Shown here: in pieces, positions 7,777-16,752 of the stretch | Numbering within the stretch: position 1 is the stretch's first letter | How the letters are laid out: each line of letters begins with the position of its first letter | NCBI GenBank assembly: GCA_024762875.1 | Contig: JANTGR010000006.1 | Span: 1-34,295 of the forward strand | Length of the DNA stretch: 34,295 nucleotides | Origin: Sulfurospirillum sp. | Lineage (GTDB): Bacteria; Campylobacterota; Campylobacteria; Campylobacterales; QNZT01 | Direction: 5' to 3' | Notes under the pieces: generated by a model | Told to the model about the DNA's origin: nothing | What the model saw: only the letters and a program-made list of their open reading frames with translations | The model's database searches: none | Made by a program: the position numbers and the translations under genes

Positions 7777-9408
7777 ATGGCAAATATTTCATTTTCAGGA
7801 TTTTCTCTTGCAAAAGGCACCAATCTCACAGGTGATGATGCTTTTGCAACCAAAAAATTGCATGATATAGCGATTGCTGTATTATGTGATGGTGTTGGCA
7901 GTGCTGAACATGGACAGGATGCCGCCAATCGTGTTACCAGTTTTCTGCTTCAATCTCTCAAGAACAGACCTCTTTCATGGAGTATAGAAAAATCCATTAC
8001 CCATTTTATTGAAAGTATCAATGCTATTTTATATCAGGAATCAATGGAAATGTGCGGGCGCGTAGAATTTGTTACAACTGTAACAGTCGTCGTCATTGCC
8101 GGAGATAGATTGTATGGTGCCAATGTCGGAGACAGTCGTATCTATATGCTGCGAAATGGTGTATTGACACAGCTTTCAAAAGACCATGCCAGTGATGAAG
8201 CAGGAATGGAAAATGTCTTAACAGCAGCGGTAGGAATCGCGCCTGAGATCGATATCTATTATTTTGAAAATGAGATAAAAGAGCATGATAAAGTATTACT
8301 TTGCAGTGATGGCCTCTATAATGTCATGGCAGAAAATTATTTGGCAAGGGATATTCCTCTTGGTGCAAATTTATTGGTTAAAAAAGCCAGTAAATTGATG
8401 GAAAACAACCTGCCTGATGATACAACAGCAGTTGTAATTGATATCAAGGGTACAGATCTGGTCAATGCACTCAAAAAAGAGCAGCTTACTATCCCTCAAA
8501 ACATCAAAAAGGGTGATGATTATGATGGATATAAACTTATAAAACCTTTGGTGCAAAATGAAAGAACCTGGCTTTGTACACAAAAAGGGCAAACATATGT
8601 CATCAAGTTTGCACCTCTTGAAGCGGCTGATGATACGCGTCTGTTAGATCTCTTTGTGAAGGAAGTCTGGAATGCCAAACGCCTTAAAGCAGGTTTTTTT
8701 CCAAAATCAGTCATACCTAAAAATCGAACATCCCGTTATTATATTATGCAGATGATAGAGGGTGATGAAGTCAAAAAATATCTTCAAAAAAGGCTGCTCT
8801 CTGTTGATGAAGGGGTCAATCTTGCGATTTTTTTACTTAAAATGAGTCAGTTTTTACTTAAATTTGACCTTGTTCACGGTGATATAAAACCTGAAAATAT
8901 CATACGCGCACAAAGAAAAGGCAAAACCTATTATAAGATGATTGATTTTGGTTCTATTGTAGAAATATTTTCGATCAATACCCGTGCGGGTACCCCAAGC
9001 TATCTTGCACCCGAGAGATTTAAGGGCGACAGTATCAATGAAAAATCAGAGATATTTTCTATCGGTGTGACACTATATGAAGCTTTAAGTGCAAAGCTTC
9101 CCTATGGTGAGATAGAACCATTTCAAACACCGACTTTTAAAGAAGTAAAACGATTGTCCAAACGCAATCCAAAAGTGCCTCTTTGGTTGGAAAGTGTGAT
9201 ATTAAAGGCAATTTCACCAGATGAAAATAGACGTTATCAAAACTATTCGGAGATGCTGTATGAACTGGAAAATCCTGAAACAGTCAAAGCTTTTTACAGC
9301 AAAGACACCCCTTTGCTGGAGAGAGATCCTCTGCTGACATGTCGCATCGGTCTTGGCCTGGTTATGCTTATAAATATTGTCCTGGTCTATATGCTAAGTA
9401 TGGGATAA
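7777..9408 (+). CDS. Bifunctional PP2C phosphatase / Ser-Thr protein kinase with C-terminal membrane anchor
   Basis: 543 residues. Residues 1-225 are a PP2C phosphatase with metal ligands in GDDAF (D21), CDGVGS (D38), GDSRIY (D119), CSDGLY (D178) and DDTTAV (D214-215). Residues 250-500 are a Hanks-type kinase: VIKF (K277), KEVW (E296), VHGDIKPEN (D369, with HGD in place of HRD), DFGS (D390) and the APERF motif. A hydrophobic segment at about 524-541 anchors it in the inner membrane, domains in the cytoplasm. It follows narK by 12 bases. Similar fusions occur beside nitrate-assimilation genes in pseudomonads, so control of nitrate uptake or reduction by reversible phosphorylation is plausible. 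Targets are not visible. Confidence 0.9.
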   Translation: MANISFSGFSLAKGTNLTGDDAFATKKLHDIAIAVLCDGVGSAEHGQDAANRVTSFLLQSLKNRPLSWSIEKSITHFIESINAILYQESMEMCGRVEFVTTVTVVVIAGDRLYGANVGDSRIYMLRNGVLTQLSKDHASDEAGMENVLTAAVGIAPEIDIYYFENEIKEHDKVLLCSDGLYNVMAENYLARDIPLGANLLVKKASKLMENNLPDDTTAVVIDIKGTDLVNALKKEQLTIPQNIKKGDDYDGYKLIKPLVQNERTWLCTQKGQTYVIKFAPLEAADDTRLLDLFVKEVWNAKRLKAGFFPKSVIPKNRTSRYYIMQMIEGDEVKKYLQKRLLSVDEGVNLAIFLLKMSQFLLKFDLVHGDIKPENIIRAQRKGKTYYKMIDFGSIVEIFSINTRAGTPSYLAPERFKGDSINEKSEIFSIGVTLYEALSAKLPYGEIEPFQTPTFKEVKRLSKRNPKVPLWLESVILKAISPDENRRYQNYSEMLYELENPETVKAFYSKDTPLLERDPLLTCRIGLGLVMLINIVLVYMLSMG

Positions 9409-9494
9409 ATGCTTATAATTTAAGCAGCATTGATAACAAATCAGAACTATTTTTGACTATACTAGAATGAGTAAGATCTGGGGATAGGAAAATT

Positions 9495-11075
9495 ATGCAA
9501 ACAACACCATTGGAAAGTTTTATCGATTATAAAGCTGATACAGGCATGCAGTGTGGGAACTATCATATAGATATCCCTAAACTCAAAGAGGGAGAGCAGT
9601 ACCGTTTTCATTTTGATATGCAGGCCTGTGTGGGTTGTCATTGTTGTGAAGTAGCCTGCAATGAGCAAAATAACAACACACCTGATATCAAGTGGCGTCG
9701 TGTGGGAGAGATGGAAGCAGGAACTTTTCCTGCAGTCAGTCAACTTTTTAACTCAATGTCCTGCAACCACTGTATCGATCCGGAGTGTTTAAAAGGCTGC
9801 CCGACAAATTCTTATATCAAATTTGATAATGGTATCGTTTATCATGATGATGATGTCTGTATCGGTTGTCAATACTGTACATGGAACTGTCCATATGAAG
9901 TACCTATGTTTAATCCTGACCGGGGTATTGTGACAAAGTGTCATATGTGTCATGAAAAGCTGGATGAAGGAGAGACACCCGCTTGTGTACAAGCCTGTCC
10001 CGGCGGTGCTATCGAGATAGAAGCGGTCAATGTCGAAAAATGGCTAGAAGAGGATATGGCAAAAGAAGGTGTTGCACCGCATCTGCCTGATATCTCAATC
10101 ACTAAACCGACAACACGTTATACTCTGGCAGCATTTAATGGAGAAGTAAAACCAGCAGATGAACATATATTAAAACCGGCACATGCTGAATTACCGCTCG
10201 TTTTTATGACAGTATTGACGCAAGTTTCTGTGGGTGGTTTTTTGGCACTTTTTTTAGGTTCTCTTTTACATTATTTTGGATTTAATCTGCCAAAACCAAG
10301 CGCTTGGCTGGCTTTGGCAGTATTGCTACCTGCAGCTTTGGGATTACCGCTTTCTGCCCTGCATCTAGGTCGTCCTATCATGGCAATAACAGCGATGAAA
10401 AATATCAAAACCTCATGGCTTTCACGGGAAGCAGCTGCATTGGGAGCATATGCCGGTGGCGCGACTTTGGTAGCGGCGCTCTATTTTTTGGGTGTTGATG
10501 GTTTTATCATGATAGCATTGCAGGCAGGAGTATTGGCAATCGGTTTAGCGGGAATTTATTCACAGGCAAAGATATACCGTATCAAAGCACGTCCTTCCTG
10601 GGATAGAAGTTCTACCGATAAGAAATTTTTTGGTACAGGTTATGTGGGATTTTTATTAACAGCTTTTGTGATGTTATTTGGTGATGCAGATAGATCGGTG
10701 ATGGCGATATTGGCATTGACACTGCTATTTGGGGCATATCAGATGTTTGTAATATATGAGGAAAATACCTTTTACAAGTATCTGAGTGAAAATGAAAAAA
10801 ACTATTATCAGCTTTCACGTACAAAAAGATTATTGGAAGAGCGATTTGGAAAATTGAAACAGATTCGTTTAATCACTTTGGCAATTTTTGCTTTGGGGAT
10901 GCCGATTTTAGCTATCATTTTGACAGCTTCAGGGATGATTACTGTTGCAGGTGTACTGCTTGGCGTAGCCATCGCAGGTGCACTGACAAGTGAGTTGATC
11001 GGACGATATCTATTTTTTAGAAGTGTGGTGCCTTTGGGGCTTGCGGGGAACTTTTTTGCAGGGAATCAACGATGA
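9495..11075 (+). CDS. Four-cluster Fe-S subunit fused to DmsC-like membrane anchor (electron supply to nitrate reductase)
   Basis: 526 residues. Residues 40-170 carry four four-Cys groups: C45/48/51/55, C90/93/98/102, C122/125/128/132 and C149/152/164/168, the DmsB/NrfC pattern of four [4Fe-4S] clusters. From about residue 230 there are roughly eight hydrophobic segments of the DmsC/NrfD-type quinol-oxidising anchor, with PAALGLPLSALHLGRP, LSREA and FLTAFVMLF typical of DmsC. The two are normally separate proteins. There is no Tat signal, so the Fe-S part faces the cytoplasm. Its gene overlaps the nitrate reductase gene by four bases. Quinol-driven cytoplasmic nitrate reduction is the natural reading. 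Confidence 0.88.
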   Translation: MQTTPLESFIDYKADTGMQCGNYHIDIPKLKEGEQYRFHFDMQACVGCHCCEVACNEQNNNTPDIKWRRVGEMEAGTFPAVSQLFNSMSCNHCIDPECLKGCPTNSYIKFDNGIVYHDDDVCIGCQYCTWNCPYEVPMFNPDRGIVTKCHMCHEKLDEGETPACVQACPGGAIEIEAVNVEKWLEEDMAKEGVAPHLPDISITKPTTRYTLAAFNGEVKPADEHILKPAHAELPLVFMTVLTQVSVGGFLALFLGSLLHYFGFNLPKPSAWLALAVLLPAALGLPLSALHLGRPIMAITAMKNIKTSWLSREAAALGAYAGGATLVAALYFLGVDGFIMIALQAGVLAIGLAGIYSQAKIYRIKARPSWDRSSTDKKFFGTGYVGFLLTAFVMLFGDADRSVMAILALTLLFGAYQMFVIYEENTFYKYLSENEKNYYQLSRTKRLLEERFGKLKQIRLITLAIFALGMPILAIILTASGMITVAGVLLGVAIAGALTSELIGRYLFFRSVVPLGLAGNFFAGNQR

Positions 11076-13378
11076 TAAAAAAAATAAAAGACTTTTTGGG
11101 AGTCGATATCAAAAATGACAAATATGCGTTGGTAGATGATGAAATATTTGGTAAAGTAGCCAAGTCTAAAAAGCCTGATAAGTGGATACGTTCGACTTGT
11201 GGATATTGCGGAGTTGGCTGCGGGCTCTATATCGGGGTCAAAGATGGCCAGCCTGTCTATACCAAAGGAGACCCTGCACATCCTGTGAGCAAAGGTACGC
11301 TTTGTCCAAAGGGTCTCAGTGAACATGAAATGGTACGTGCCAATAATCGTCTAACAACACCGCTAGTACGCAAAGATGGCCACTTGGCTCCTGTAGAATG
11401 GGATGAAGCCTTTAAAAAGGCAAGTGAGGCTTTTAAAGATGTAGCACAGAAACATGGTAAAGAGGCAGTAGCCTGTATCTCAACAGGGCAACTACTGACA
11501 GAAGAGTTTTATACACTTGGTAAATTTGTGCAACTGGGACTCGGAAGCAACAACTATGACGGCAATACTACACTGTGCATGTCCTCGGCAGTGATGGGAT
11601 ACAAACAATCATTTGGGTCAGATGGCCCTCCGGGGTGTTATGAGGACTTTTCGCATGCGGATGTTATCATGCTTATCGGGGCAAATATCGCGGATAATCA
11701 TCCTATCCTCAAACTCCATATTGCCAAAAATAAAAAGACAACAGGGAAAAAACCGACTATCATTGTAGTAGATCCCCGTCACTCCAAAACTGCCAATATG
11801 GCAGACATCTTTGTGCCGCTTAAACCACGTACCGATTTGGCACTTATCAATGGATTGTGTCATATCATCTGGGAGCAGGGCTGGGCGGATGAGAGCTTTA
11901 TGCGTGAGAAGGCAAGCGGTTATAAAGCATTTGTCAAACATATCCAAAATTACCCGCCGCAAGAAGTGGCCAACATCACCGGTATCGAAGTCAAAGTGCT
12001 TTATGAACTGGCACGCATCTATGCTGGAGCAGACAAAGCGATGTCTGCGTGGACAATGGGAGTCAATCAATCTGCCCTTGGAACCGATACGGTCTCAGCT
12101 ATTTGTAATATGGCGTTGATGACGGGGAATCTCGGTCGTGAAGGTGCATCACCATTTTCCATCACGGGACAGTGTAACGCGATGGGAACAAGAGAAAGCG
12201 GATTTACTTCTTCGATACCGGGATATCGTAATTTTGCAAGTTCGCATGATAGAGAAGAGTATGCGAGCATTGTCGGTGTTCCGACCGAGATTGTACCTGA
12301 TAAAAGGGGCTATGCCTATCCACAGATTATCGAGGGAATTGAAAAAGGTGAAATAAAAGCATTGTGGGTTGTGGCGACCAATCCGCTGGTGAGCTATCCT
12401 GACCAACCACGCCTAAGGGCTGCGCTTAAAAAGCTGGATATGCTTGTAGTACAAGATGCTTTTATGAGTGATACCGCTCAGCTGGCTGATGTCATTTTTG
12501 CTGCGGCAACATGGAGTGAGAAAGATGGGACTTATACCAACTCTGAGAGGCGTTGTAACTTGGCAAAAAAAGCGGTTGAGCCTATTGGAAAGAGTAAAAG
12601 TGACTTTCATATCGTAGTAGAGTTTTCCCGATACTTTGATGGGGCATATGAACTGTTGTTTGAGGGCTGGGAAGATCCTCGTGATGCTTTTGCTGAGTGG
12701 CAAAAAGTGAGTAAGGGACAGTTGTGCGACTATTCGGGGATGAGCTATGAAAAGATAGAGACACTAGGCGGTATCCAATGGCCGTGCAATGCAGAAAATC
12801 CAGATGGCACACCAAGACTCTATCATGATACAATGGAGTGTACAACCGAAGATGGCAAACCAAAGTTTATCTGTGCAGATTGGGAACCGATGGCGGAAAA
12901 TATCTGTGAGGGATTTCCACTCGTGTTAAACTCTGGGCGTACGGTAGAACAATTTCACACACGCACCAAAACAGGAGAGATAGCTATCCTTGACAATCTC
13001 GCCCCTGAAGCATGGATAGAACTCAATCCTAAAGATGCAGAAAAACTCCAGGTAAAAAGTGGCGAACGCATGGGTATATCCTCCCCACGTGGACGCATAG
13101 ACGATCTTGTTGTCAAAGTCACAGAAGGGGTGAGAGAAGGCAATATATTTGTACCGTTTCACTACAACACAGAGCTTATCAACACGCTCACACAATCACT
13201 TTTTGACCCAAAATCTTTTGAACCAAACTTCAAGCAAACCGCTGTACAGGTGCATAGTGAAAAAGTGCCTGAAGGGATAGTCTTTCCACAGACTGAGATC
13301 GTGGGAGAACTCTCTCATGATAAGGTGACTGAAGAAGTTAGTGGAGTAAAAGTGGAAGAAAAGGTTGCCAAGTCTTGA
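11072..13378 (+). CDS. nasA: Cytoplasmic molybdopterin nitrate reductase, NasA/NarB type catalytic subunit
   Basis: 768 residues. The N-terminal [4Fe-4S] site is STCGYCGVGCGL...LCPKG (C43, C46, C50, C78). TTLCMSSAVMGYKQSFG supplies the molybdenum Cys (C169), as in NarB/NasA/NapA. VVDPRHSKTANMAD, TMGVNQSALGTD, TGQCNAMGTRE and the C-terminal LNSGRTVEQFHTRTKTG are bis-MGD-binding stretches. There is no Tat signal, so it acts in the cytoplasm. It lacks the C-terminal [2Fe-2S] extension of Klebsiella NasA, agreeing with electrons coming from the upstream Fe-S fusion. ATG 11072 overlaps the previous stop. A related bis-MGD enzyme cannot be fully excluded, but narK and nirA neighbours make nitrate the best substrate. 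Confidence 0.88.
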   Translation: MIKKIKDFLGVDIKNDKYALVDDEIFGKVAKSKKPDKWIRSTCGYCGVGCGLYIGVKDGQPVYTKGDPAHPVSKGTLCPKGLSEHEMVRANNRLTTPLVRKDGHLAPVEWDEAFKKASEAFKDVAQKHGKEAVACISTGQLLTEEFYTLGKFVQLGLGSNNYDGNTTLCMSSAVMGYKQSFGSDGPPGCYEDFSHADVIMLIGANIADNHPILKLHIAKNKKTTGKKPTIIVVDPRHSKTANMADIFVPLKPRTDLALINGLCHIIWEQGWADESFMREKASGYKAFVKHIQNYPPQEVANITGIEVKVLYELARIYAGADKAMSAWTMGVNQSALGTDTVSAICNMALMTGNLGREGASPFSITGQCNAMGTRESGFTSSIPGYRNFASSHDREEYASIVGVPTEIVPDKRGYAYPQIIEGIEKGEIKALWVVATNPLVSYPDQPRLRAALKKLDMLVVQDAFMSDTAQLADVIFAAATWSEKDGTYTNSERRCNLAKKAVEPIGKSKSDFHIVVEFSRYFDGAYELLFEGWEDPRDAFAEWQKVSKGQLCDYSGMSYEKIETLGGIQWPCNAENPDGTPRLYHDTMECTTEDGKPKFICADWEPMAENICEGFPLVLNSGRTVEQFHTRTKTGEIAILDNLAPEAWIELNPKDAEKLQVKSGERMGISSPRGRIDDLVVKVTEGVREGNIFVPFHYNTELINTLTQSLFDPKSFEPNFKQTAVQVHSEKVPEGIVFPQTEIVGELSHDKVTEEVSGVKVEEKVAKS

Positions 13379-13416
13379 GATGGATTTGAAGAATTGTAGA
13401 ATAGAGTGTTTTGAAC

Positions 13417-13479
13417 AAACACACTAGTGAACGACTCTACAGCCGTTTTACGGCGCAGCCTTAGTGAATAAGTGTGTTT
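13417..13479. repeat. Nested inverted repeat downstream of the nitrate reductase gene
   Basis: Outer arms AAACACACT (13417-13425) and AGTGTGTTT (13471-13479) enclose an inner GCCGT-TTT-ACGGC hairpin (13442-13454). The 5' half has AGTGAACGACTCTAC, which resembles GGTGAACGATGCTAC in the inverted repeat at 5607-5653. It could serve as a terminator for the nitrate operon, although no T tract follows, or be a member of a short dispersed repeat family. Confidence 0.5.
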
Positions 13480-13528
13480 CTTCAGAACATGCAATACTTT
13501 ATACCTATAAGCGTGAGTGTGTAAGTCT

Positions 13529-13620
13529 ATTGATTAAAATTTATCCATTAAAGTGCATTTAAAATATTGTTTTTTTTGTACAATAGAAGTACGGACACCT
13601 CTAAAAATCCTAGGCGCCCG
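13529..13620 (+). promoter_or_regulatory. Nitrite reductase promoter with shared motif and leader repeat
   Basis: TACAAT (13579-13584) after a T-rich stretch is a plausible -10, with a start near 13591. ATTGATTAAAATTTA (13529-13543) is the exact reverse complement of the 15-mer before narK and would be centred near -55. The expected first transcribed bases (13592-13620) form an imperfect palindrome. Reverse-complemented, it resembles the leader element of the protease gene at 27711-27735. Confidence 0.5.
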
Positions 13621-13645
13621 TAATTTAATGAAGGATAGAGCTATC

Positions 13646-15526
13646 ATGACAGAACAGATCAAAATAGTCAGTGAACAACGCAATCAGAAAATCAATAAAA
13701 TAGAAAAGATTAAACCAAAGCGTACCATGCAGGAGGCTATGGATCTACTAAAAAGCTATGCAGAGACTGGCTATGATTCTATAGATAAAGACGATAAAGC
13801 TGTTTTTTTCAAATATTTTGGGATTTTTGATAAAGAAAAAAGCAATGGTGCAAATCACTTTATGTTACGTGTGCGTGTTCCATCGGGACAGTTAAGTGCC
13901 TCTCAGGCTAAAAAGATAGGAGAAATAGCCAAAGAATATGGAAACAATTACATTGATATAACGACACGGATGCAGATAGAACTTCGTTATTTGAAGATAG
14001 AAGATTTATATACAGTTTTAGAAGAACTGCAAAGTGTGGGTATCTCTACTTATCAAACAGGGATTGATAATCTTAGAAATATTGTTACAGATCCGCTTGA
14101 TGGACTAAGTTATGACAATGTGATAGAGACAAAAGAGCTGATCGAAAAGATGCAGGATATTTTTCTGCAAAAAGAGGAGTGGGTAGGGACACTACCTAGA
14201 AAATTCAATACTTCCATCTCTGGAAACTATGCCAACCGCTGTAATGTATTTGCCCATGACTGCTCATTTGCTCTGGCAGACAAAGATGGTGAATTTGGAT
14301 TTAATGTTTATTTAGGCGGGCGTGTTGGCATGCTGGCAAAAAATGCGGATGTGTTTGTGCGCCCTCATGAAGCAGTACCGTTTTTTGAAGCACTGATTGA
14401 GATCTTCAAAGAGTATGGCTTTCGTGACAATCGCAATAAGAACAGATTGCACTTTTTTATCGAAGCGGTGGGCATGGAGACACTGATAGAAGCGATCAAA
14501 GAACGCTCTGGACTGGCATTTCAAAGTGCAGGTCATCATCAAGTAGAACTTGAACATTTTGATGCAAAGTATGGAAAAGTAGCACAAAAAGATGGAAAAT
14601 ATGCACTACATGTTGTCGTACCTGCAGGTATATTTGACGGTCTTTCCATGATGGAAGCCGGGCAGATAGCCCATATGCACGGCAGTGGGATCCGGCTTAG
14701 TGTTGATCAAAATCTTTATATCACCGGAATCGACGCAGACGATGTGGATAAAGTTCTGGCATGGGATTTGTTTCAAACATATAAAAATGTCAATACGCCT
14801 TTTTACAACCATATGATTTCCTGTGCAGGTAGTGATAACTGTTCTTTTGGTGTGATACCAGGTAAAGTCGATGCTCTGGATATGTCGGCGTACCTGAGTG
14901 ATAAAATCACACTGGAAGATGCAAAAATACGTATCTACTGGTCTGCCTGTGTCAAAGGATGCGGCATCCATGAGCTGGGTGATATCGGACTGTTGGGATG
15001 TAAAGCAAAAGTAGAAGGCAAGGCAGTACCGGGTGTGGATATCATGATAGGTGGTAAGCTGGTAGCCGAAAGCCAGGATGCGCACACTCTGCTCAAATCA
15101 ATTCCGCTTGAAAAAGCAAAGTATTATGTGGAAGAATTGGTTTTGGAGTATAAAAGGTTGAAAAAACCCAATGAGAGTTTTGAAAAATTTAATGAACGGG
15201 TTTTAGTCAAGTACTCTTATGCTGCAGTGGCTTTTATGATGAGTTATAATTATCTCTTTAAAAACAATCCAAAACTTGAACTGGATGAAGACCCCAAAAC
15301 ATTCAAACATGAAGCTTTTGAAGTCTTTCATTTTGGTGAAAAACTCTACCGGTCAATCACCGGTGAGAGACCATATGGATTGGTGAAAAATTTTGTACCG
15401 GAAGGTAACAATATAACACTGGAAAGCAAAGAAAAATCTGCTGAAATCATCAATAAAATGATTGCTGCCAACAGCAGCCGTGCTGAAGTATTTTCTGAAC
15501 TATTGGTAGAGATGAATCAGTTCTGA
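13646..15526 (+). CDS. nirA: Siroheme [4Fe-4S] nitrite reductase, ferredoxin-type NirA family
   Basis: 626 residues from ATG 13646, chosen because AAGGATAG lies 6-15 bases before it; the frame is open back to 13553 but without a ribosome site. The siroheme/[4Fe-4S] Cys motif is complete: CAGSDNC (C-x5-C, near base 14822) and CVKGC (C-x3-C, near 14948). Two ferredoxin-like half-domains are visible, the first with LRVRVPSGQLSASQAKKIGE and ITTRMQIELRYL, the second with HVVVPAGIFDGLSMMEAGQI and LSVDQNLYITGI. It reduces nitrite to ammonium in six one-electron steps in the cytoplasm. A sulfite reductase is the alternative. Next to narK and nasA, nitrite is far more likely. Confidence 0.9.
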   Translation: MTEQIKIVSEQRNQKINKIEKIKPKRTMQEAMDLLKSYAETGYDSIDKDDKAVFFKYFGIFDKEKSNGANHFMLRVRVPSGQLSASQAKKIGEIAKEYGNNYIDITTRMQIELRYLKIEDLYTVLEELQSVGISTYQTGIDNLRNIVTDPLDGLSYDNVIETKELIEKMQDIFLQKEEWVGTLPRKFNTSISGNYANRCNVFAHDCSFALADKDGEFGFNVYLGGRVGMLAKNADVFVRPHEAVPFFEALIEIFKEYGFRDNRNKNRLHFFIEAVGMETLIEAIKERSGLAFQSAGHHQVELEHFDAKYGKVAQKDGKYALHVVVPAGIFDGLSMMEAGQIAHMHGSGIRLSVDQNLYITGIDADDVDKVLAWDLFQTYKNVNTPFYNHMISCAGSDNCSFGVIPGKVDALDMSAYLSDKITLEDAKIRIYWSACVKGCGIHELGDIGLLGCKAKVEGKAVPGVDIMIGGKLVAESQDAHTLLKSIPLEKAKYYVEELVLEYKRLKKPNESFEKFNERVLVKYSYAAVAFMMSYNYLFKNNPKLELDEDPKTFKHEAFEVFHFGEKLYRSITGERPYGLVKNFVPEGNNITLESKEKSAEIINKMIAANSSRAEVFSELLVEMNQF

Positions 15527-15528
15527 TC

Positions 15529-16674
15529 CTATTTTTGGTGGATCAAAAAGATATCTATACCGCCGTTACCATAGCTCTCTGTTTCTCCTGCGATGAAGAA
15601 AGAGCCATCTTTGATCTGGGTAACACCGTGTGCAATGTCCATCTTTTTGCCACCATAATGCCCACTGCCTTTGACTGTACCATTTTGGTCTATCATGATA
15701 GAGAGTATATCAGCACGTCCGTTACTCACAGACCTCGTTGATCCTACGATGAGATAATCCCCATTTTTTGCTGCTGTAACGGCAGTAGCATACTCTTTTC
15801 CTGTTCCGCCATAAGTCTTTTCCAGCAGTTTGTCACCGTCTTCGTTGATTTTGAGTATATAGGCATCCCCTTTGTGATGTACAAAAGATTTTGTTTTTCC
15901 TACCAGTACAAACTCTCCATTTTTCCCTTTTGCAATGGCGTTGAGTTCATCATCTTTCTTGCCCCCATAGGTCTCTTCCCAGAGTTGTTTTCCATTGTGG
16001 TCAAGTTTGACTACAAAACCGTCATAGCCGTTATCACCAAAGGATTCGCTTTTGCCTACGAGTATAAAATCGCCATTATCTGTCTCGACAACCCCTTTGG
16101 GAATATCCCAGTCTTTTCCGCCTGCTGTTTGCCTCCACTGCACTTTGCCCTCTTTTGTGAGTTTGAGTGCATAAAAATCATACGACCCTTTGCCAAATGA
16201 TTTACTGCTTCCAACAACCAACACACCGCCATCTTTAGTCGCTGTTACCGCGGTAGCCTGGTCTTTGCCATCTCCGCCTGCTGTTCTTTGCCAAAGCGTA
16301 TTGCCTTTACTGTCGACTTTGACGATAAAGTAGTCATAACCGCCTTTTCCAAAAGATTTGGTAGTGCCTACACCGACATAGCCTCCATCAGTAGTTTGTG
16401 TGACAGCTGTACCGTAATCTTTTCTCTCTCCTCCAAAGAATTTATTCCAGACTTTATGCCCTTTGGCATCCAGTTTGATGAGCGACATATCGTTTCTACC
16501 TTTACCAAAGGATCTTGTAGAACCTATCATGATAGCACCGCCATCATCGGTTGCTGTGATAGCATAGGCTATGTCATCTTTATCACCTCCAAAAGTTTTT
16601 TGCTTAAAAGATGTCTGTGTGGCTGAGAGGAGTGATAATGTGAGAAGAGAAGTGATCATGATAGATTTTGTCAT
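15529..16674 (-). CDS. Secreted seven-repeat beta-propeller protein (paralogue of 4381-5586)
   Basis: 381 residues. The first 20 or so (MTKSIMITSLLTLSLLSATQT) form a Sec signal peptide. Seven repeats of about 50 residues follow, each beginning near W..(K/R)T.GG and holding D...AVT.T.DGG...VG.T.SFGKG..D....KLD..G. Repeat text is very close to that of the 4381-5586 protein, so the two are paralogues. No catalytic residues are recognisable. It converges on the nitrite reductase gene with two bases between stops. AAAGGG precedes the start. Two TATCATGATA copies within the gene (15691, 16525) are read as Ile-Met-Ile. Function unknown; probably periplasmic or extracellular binding. Confidence 0.8.
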   Translation of the reverse strand: MTKSIMITSLLTLSLLSATQTSFKQKTFGGDKDDIAYAITATDDGGAIMIGSTRSFGKGRNDMSLIKLDAKGHKVWNKFFGGERKDYGTAVTQTTDGGYVGVGTTKSFGKGGYDYFIVKVDSKGNTLWQRTAGGDGKDQATAVTATKDGGVLVVGSSKSFGKGSYDFYALKLTKEGKVQWRQTAGGKDWDIPKGVVETDNGDFILVGKSESFGDNGYDGFVVKLDHNGKQLWEETYGGKKDDELNAIAKGKNGEFVLVGKTKSFVHHKGDAYILKINEDGDKLLEKTYGGTGKEYATAVTAAKNGDYLIVGSTRSVSNGRADILSIMIDQNGTVKGSGHYGGKKMDIAHGVTQIKDGSFFIAGETESYGNGGIDIFLIHQK

Positions 16675-16752
16675 AAGAAACCCTTTATAAGAAATACTTA
16701 TGTAATTTTACATCTAAGCAAATTAAAATGCACTTAAAAAAGGGCTCTCAAG

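Noticed and set aside
11618-12070. 150-codon minus-strand frame inside the nitrate reductase gene
   Set aside because: It is fully contained in a conserved enzyme gene and has no recognisable domain; typical shadow frame.
13553-13645. N-terminal extension of the nitrite reductase
   Set aside because: The open frame reaches 13553, but this part holds the -10 box and leader element and lacks a ribosome site; ATG 13646 has AAGGA at the right distance.
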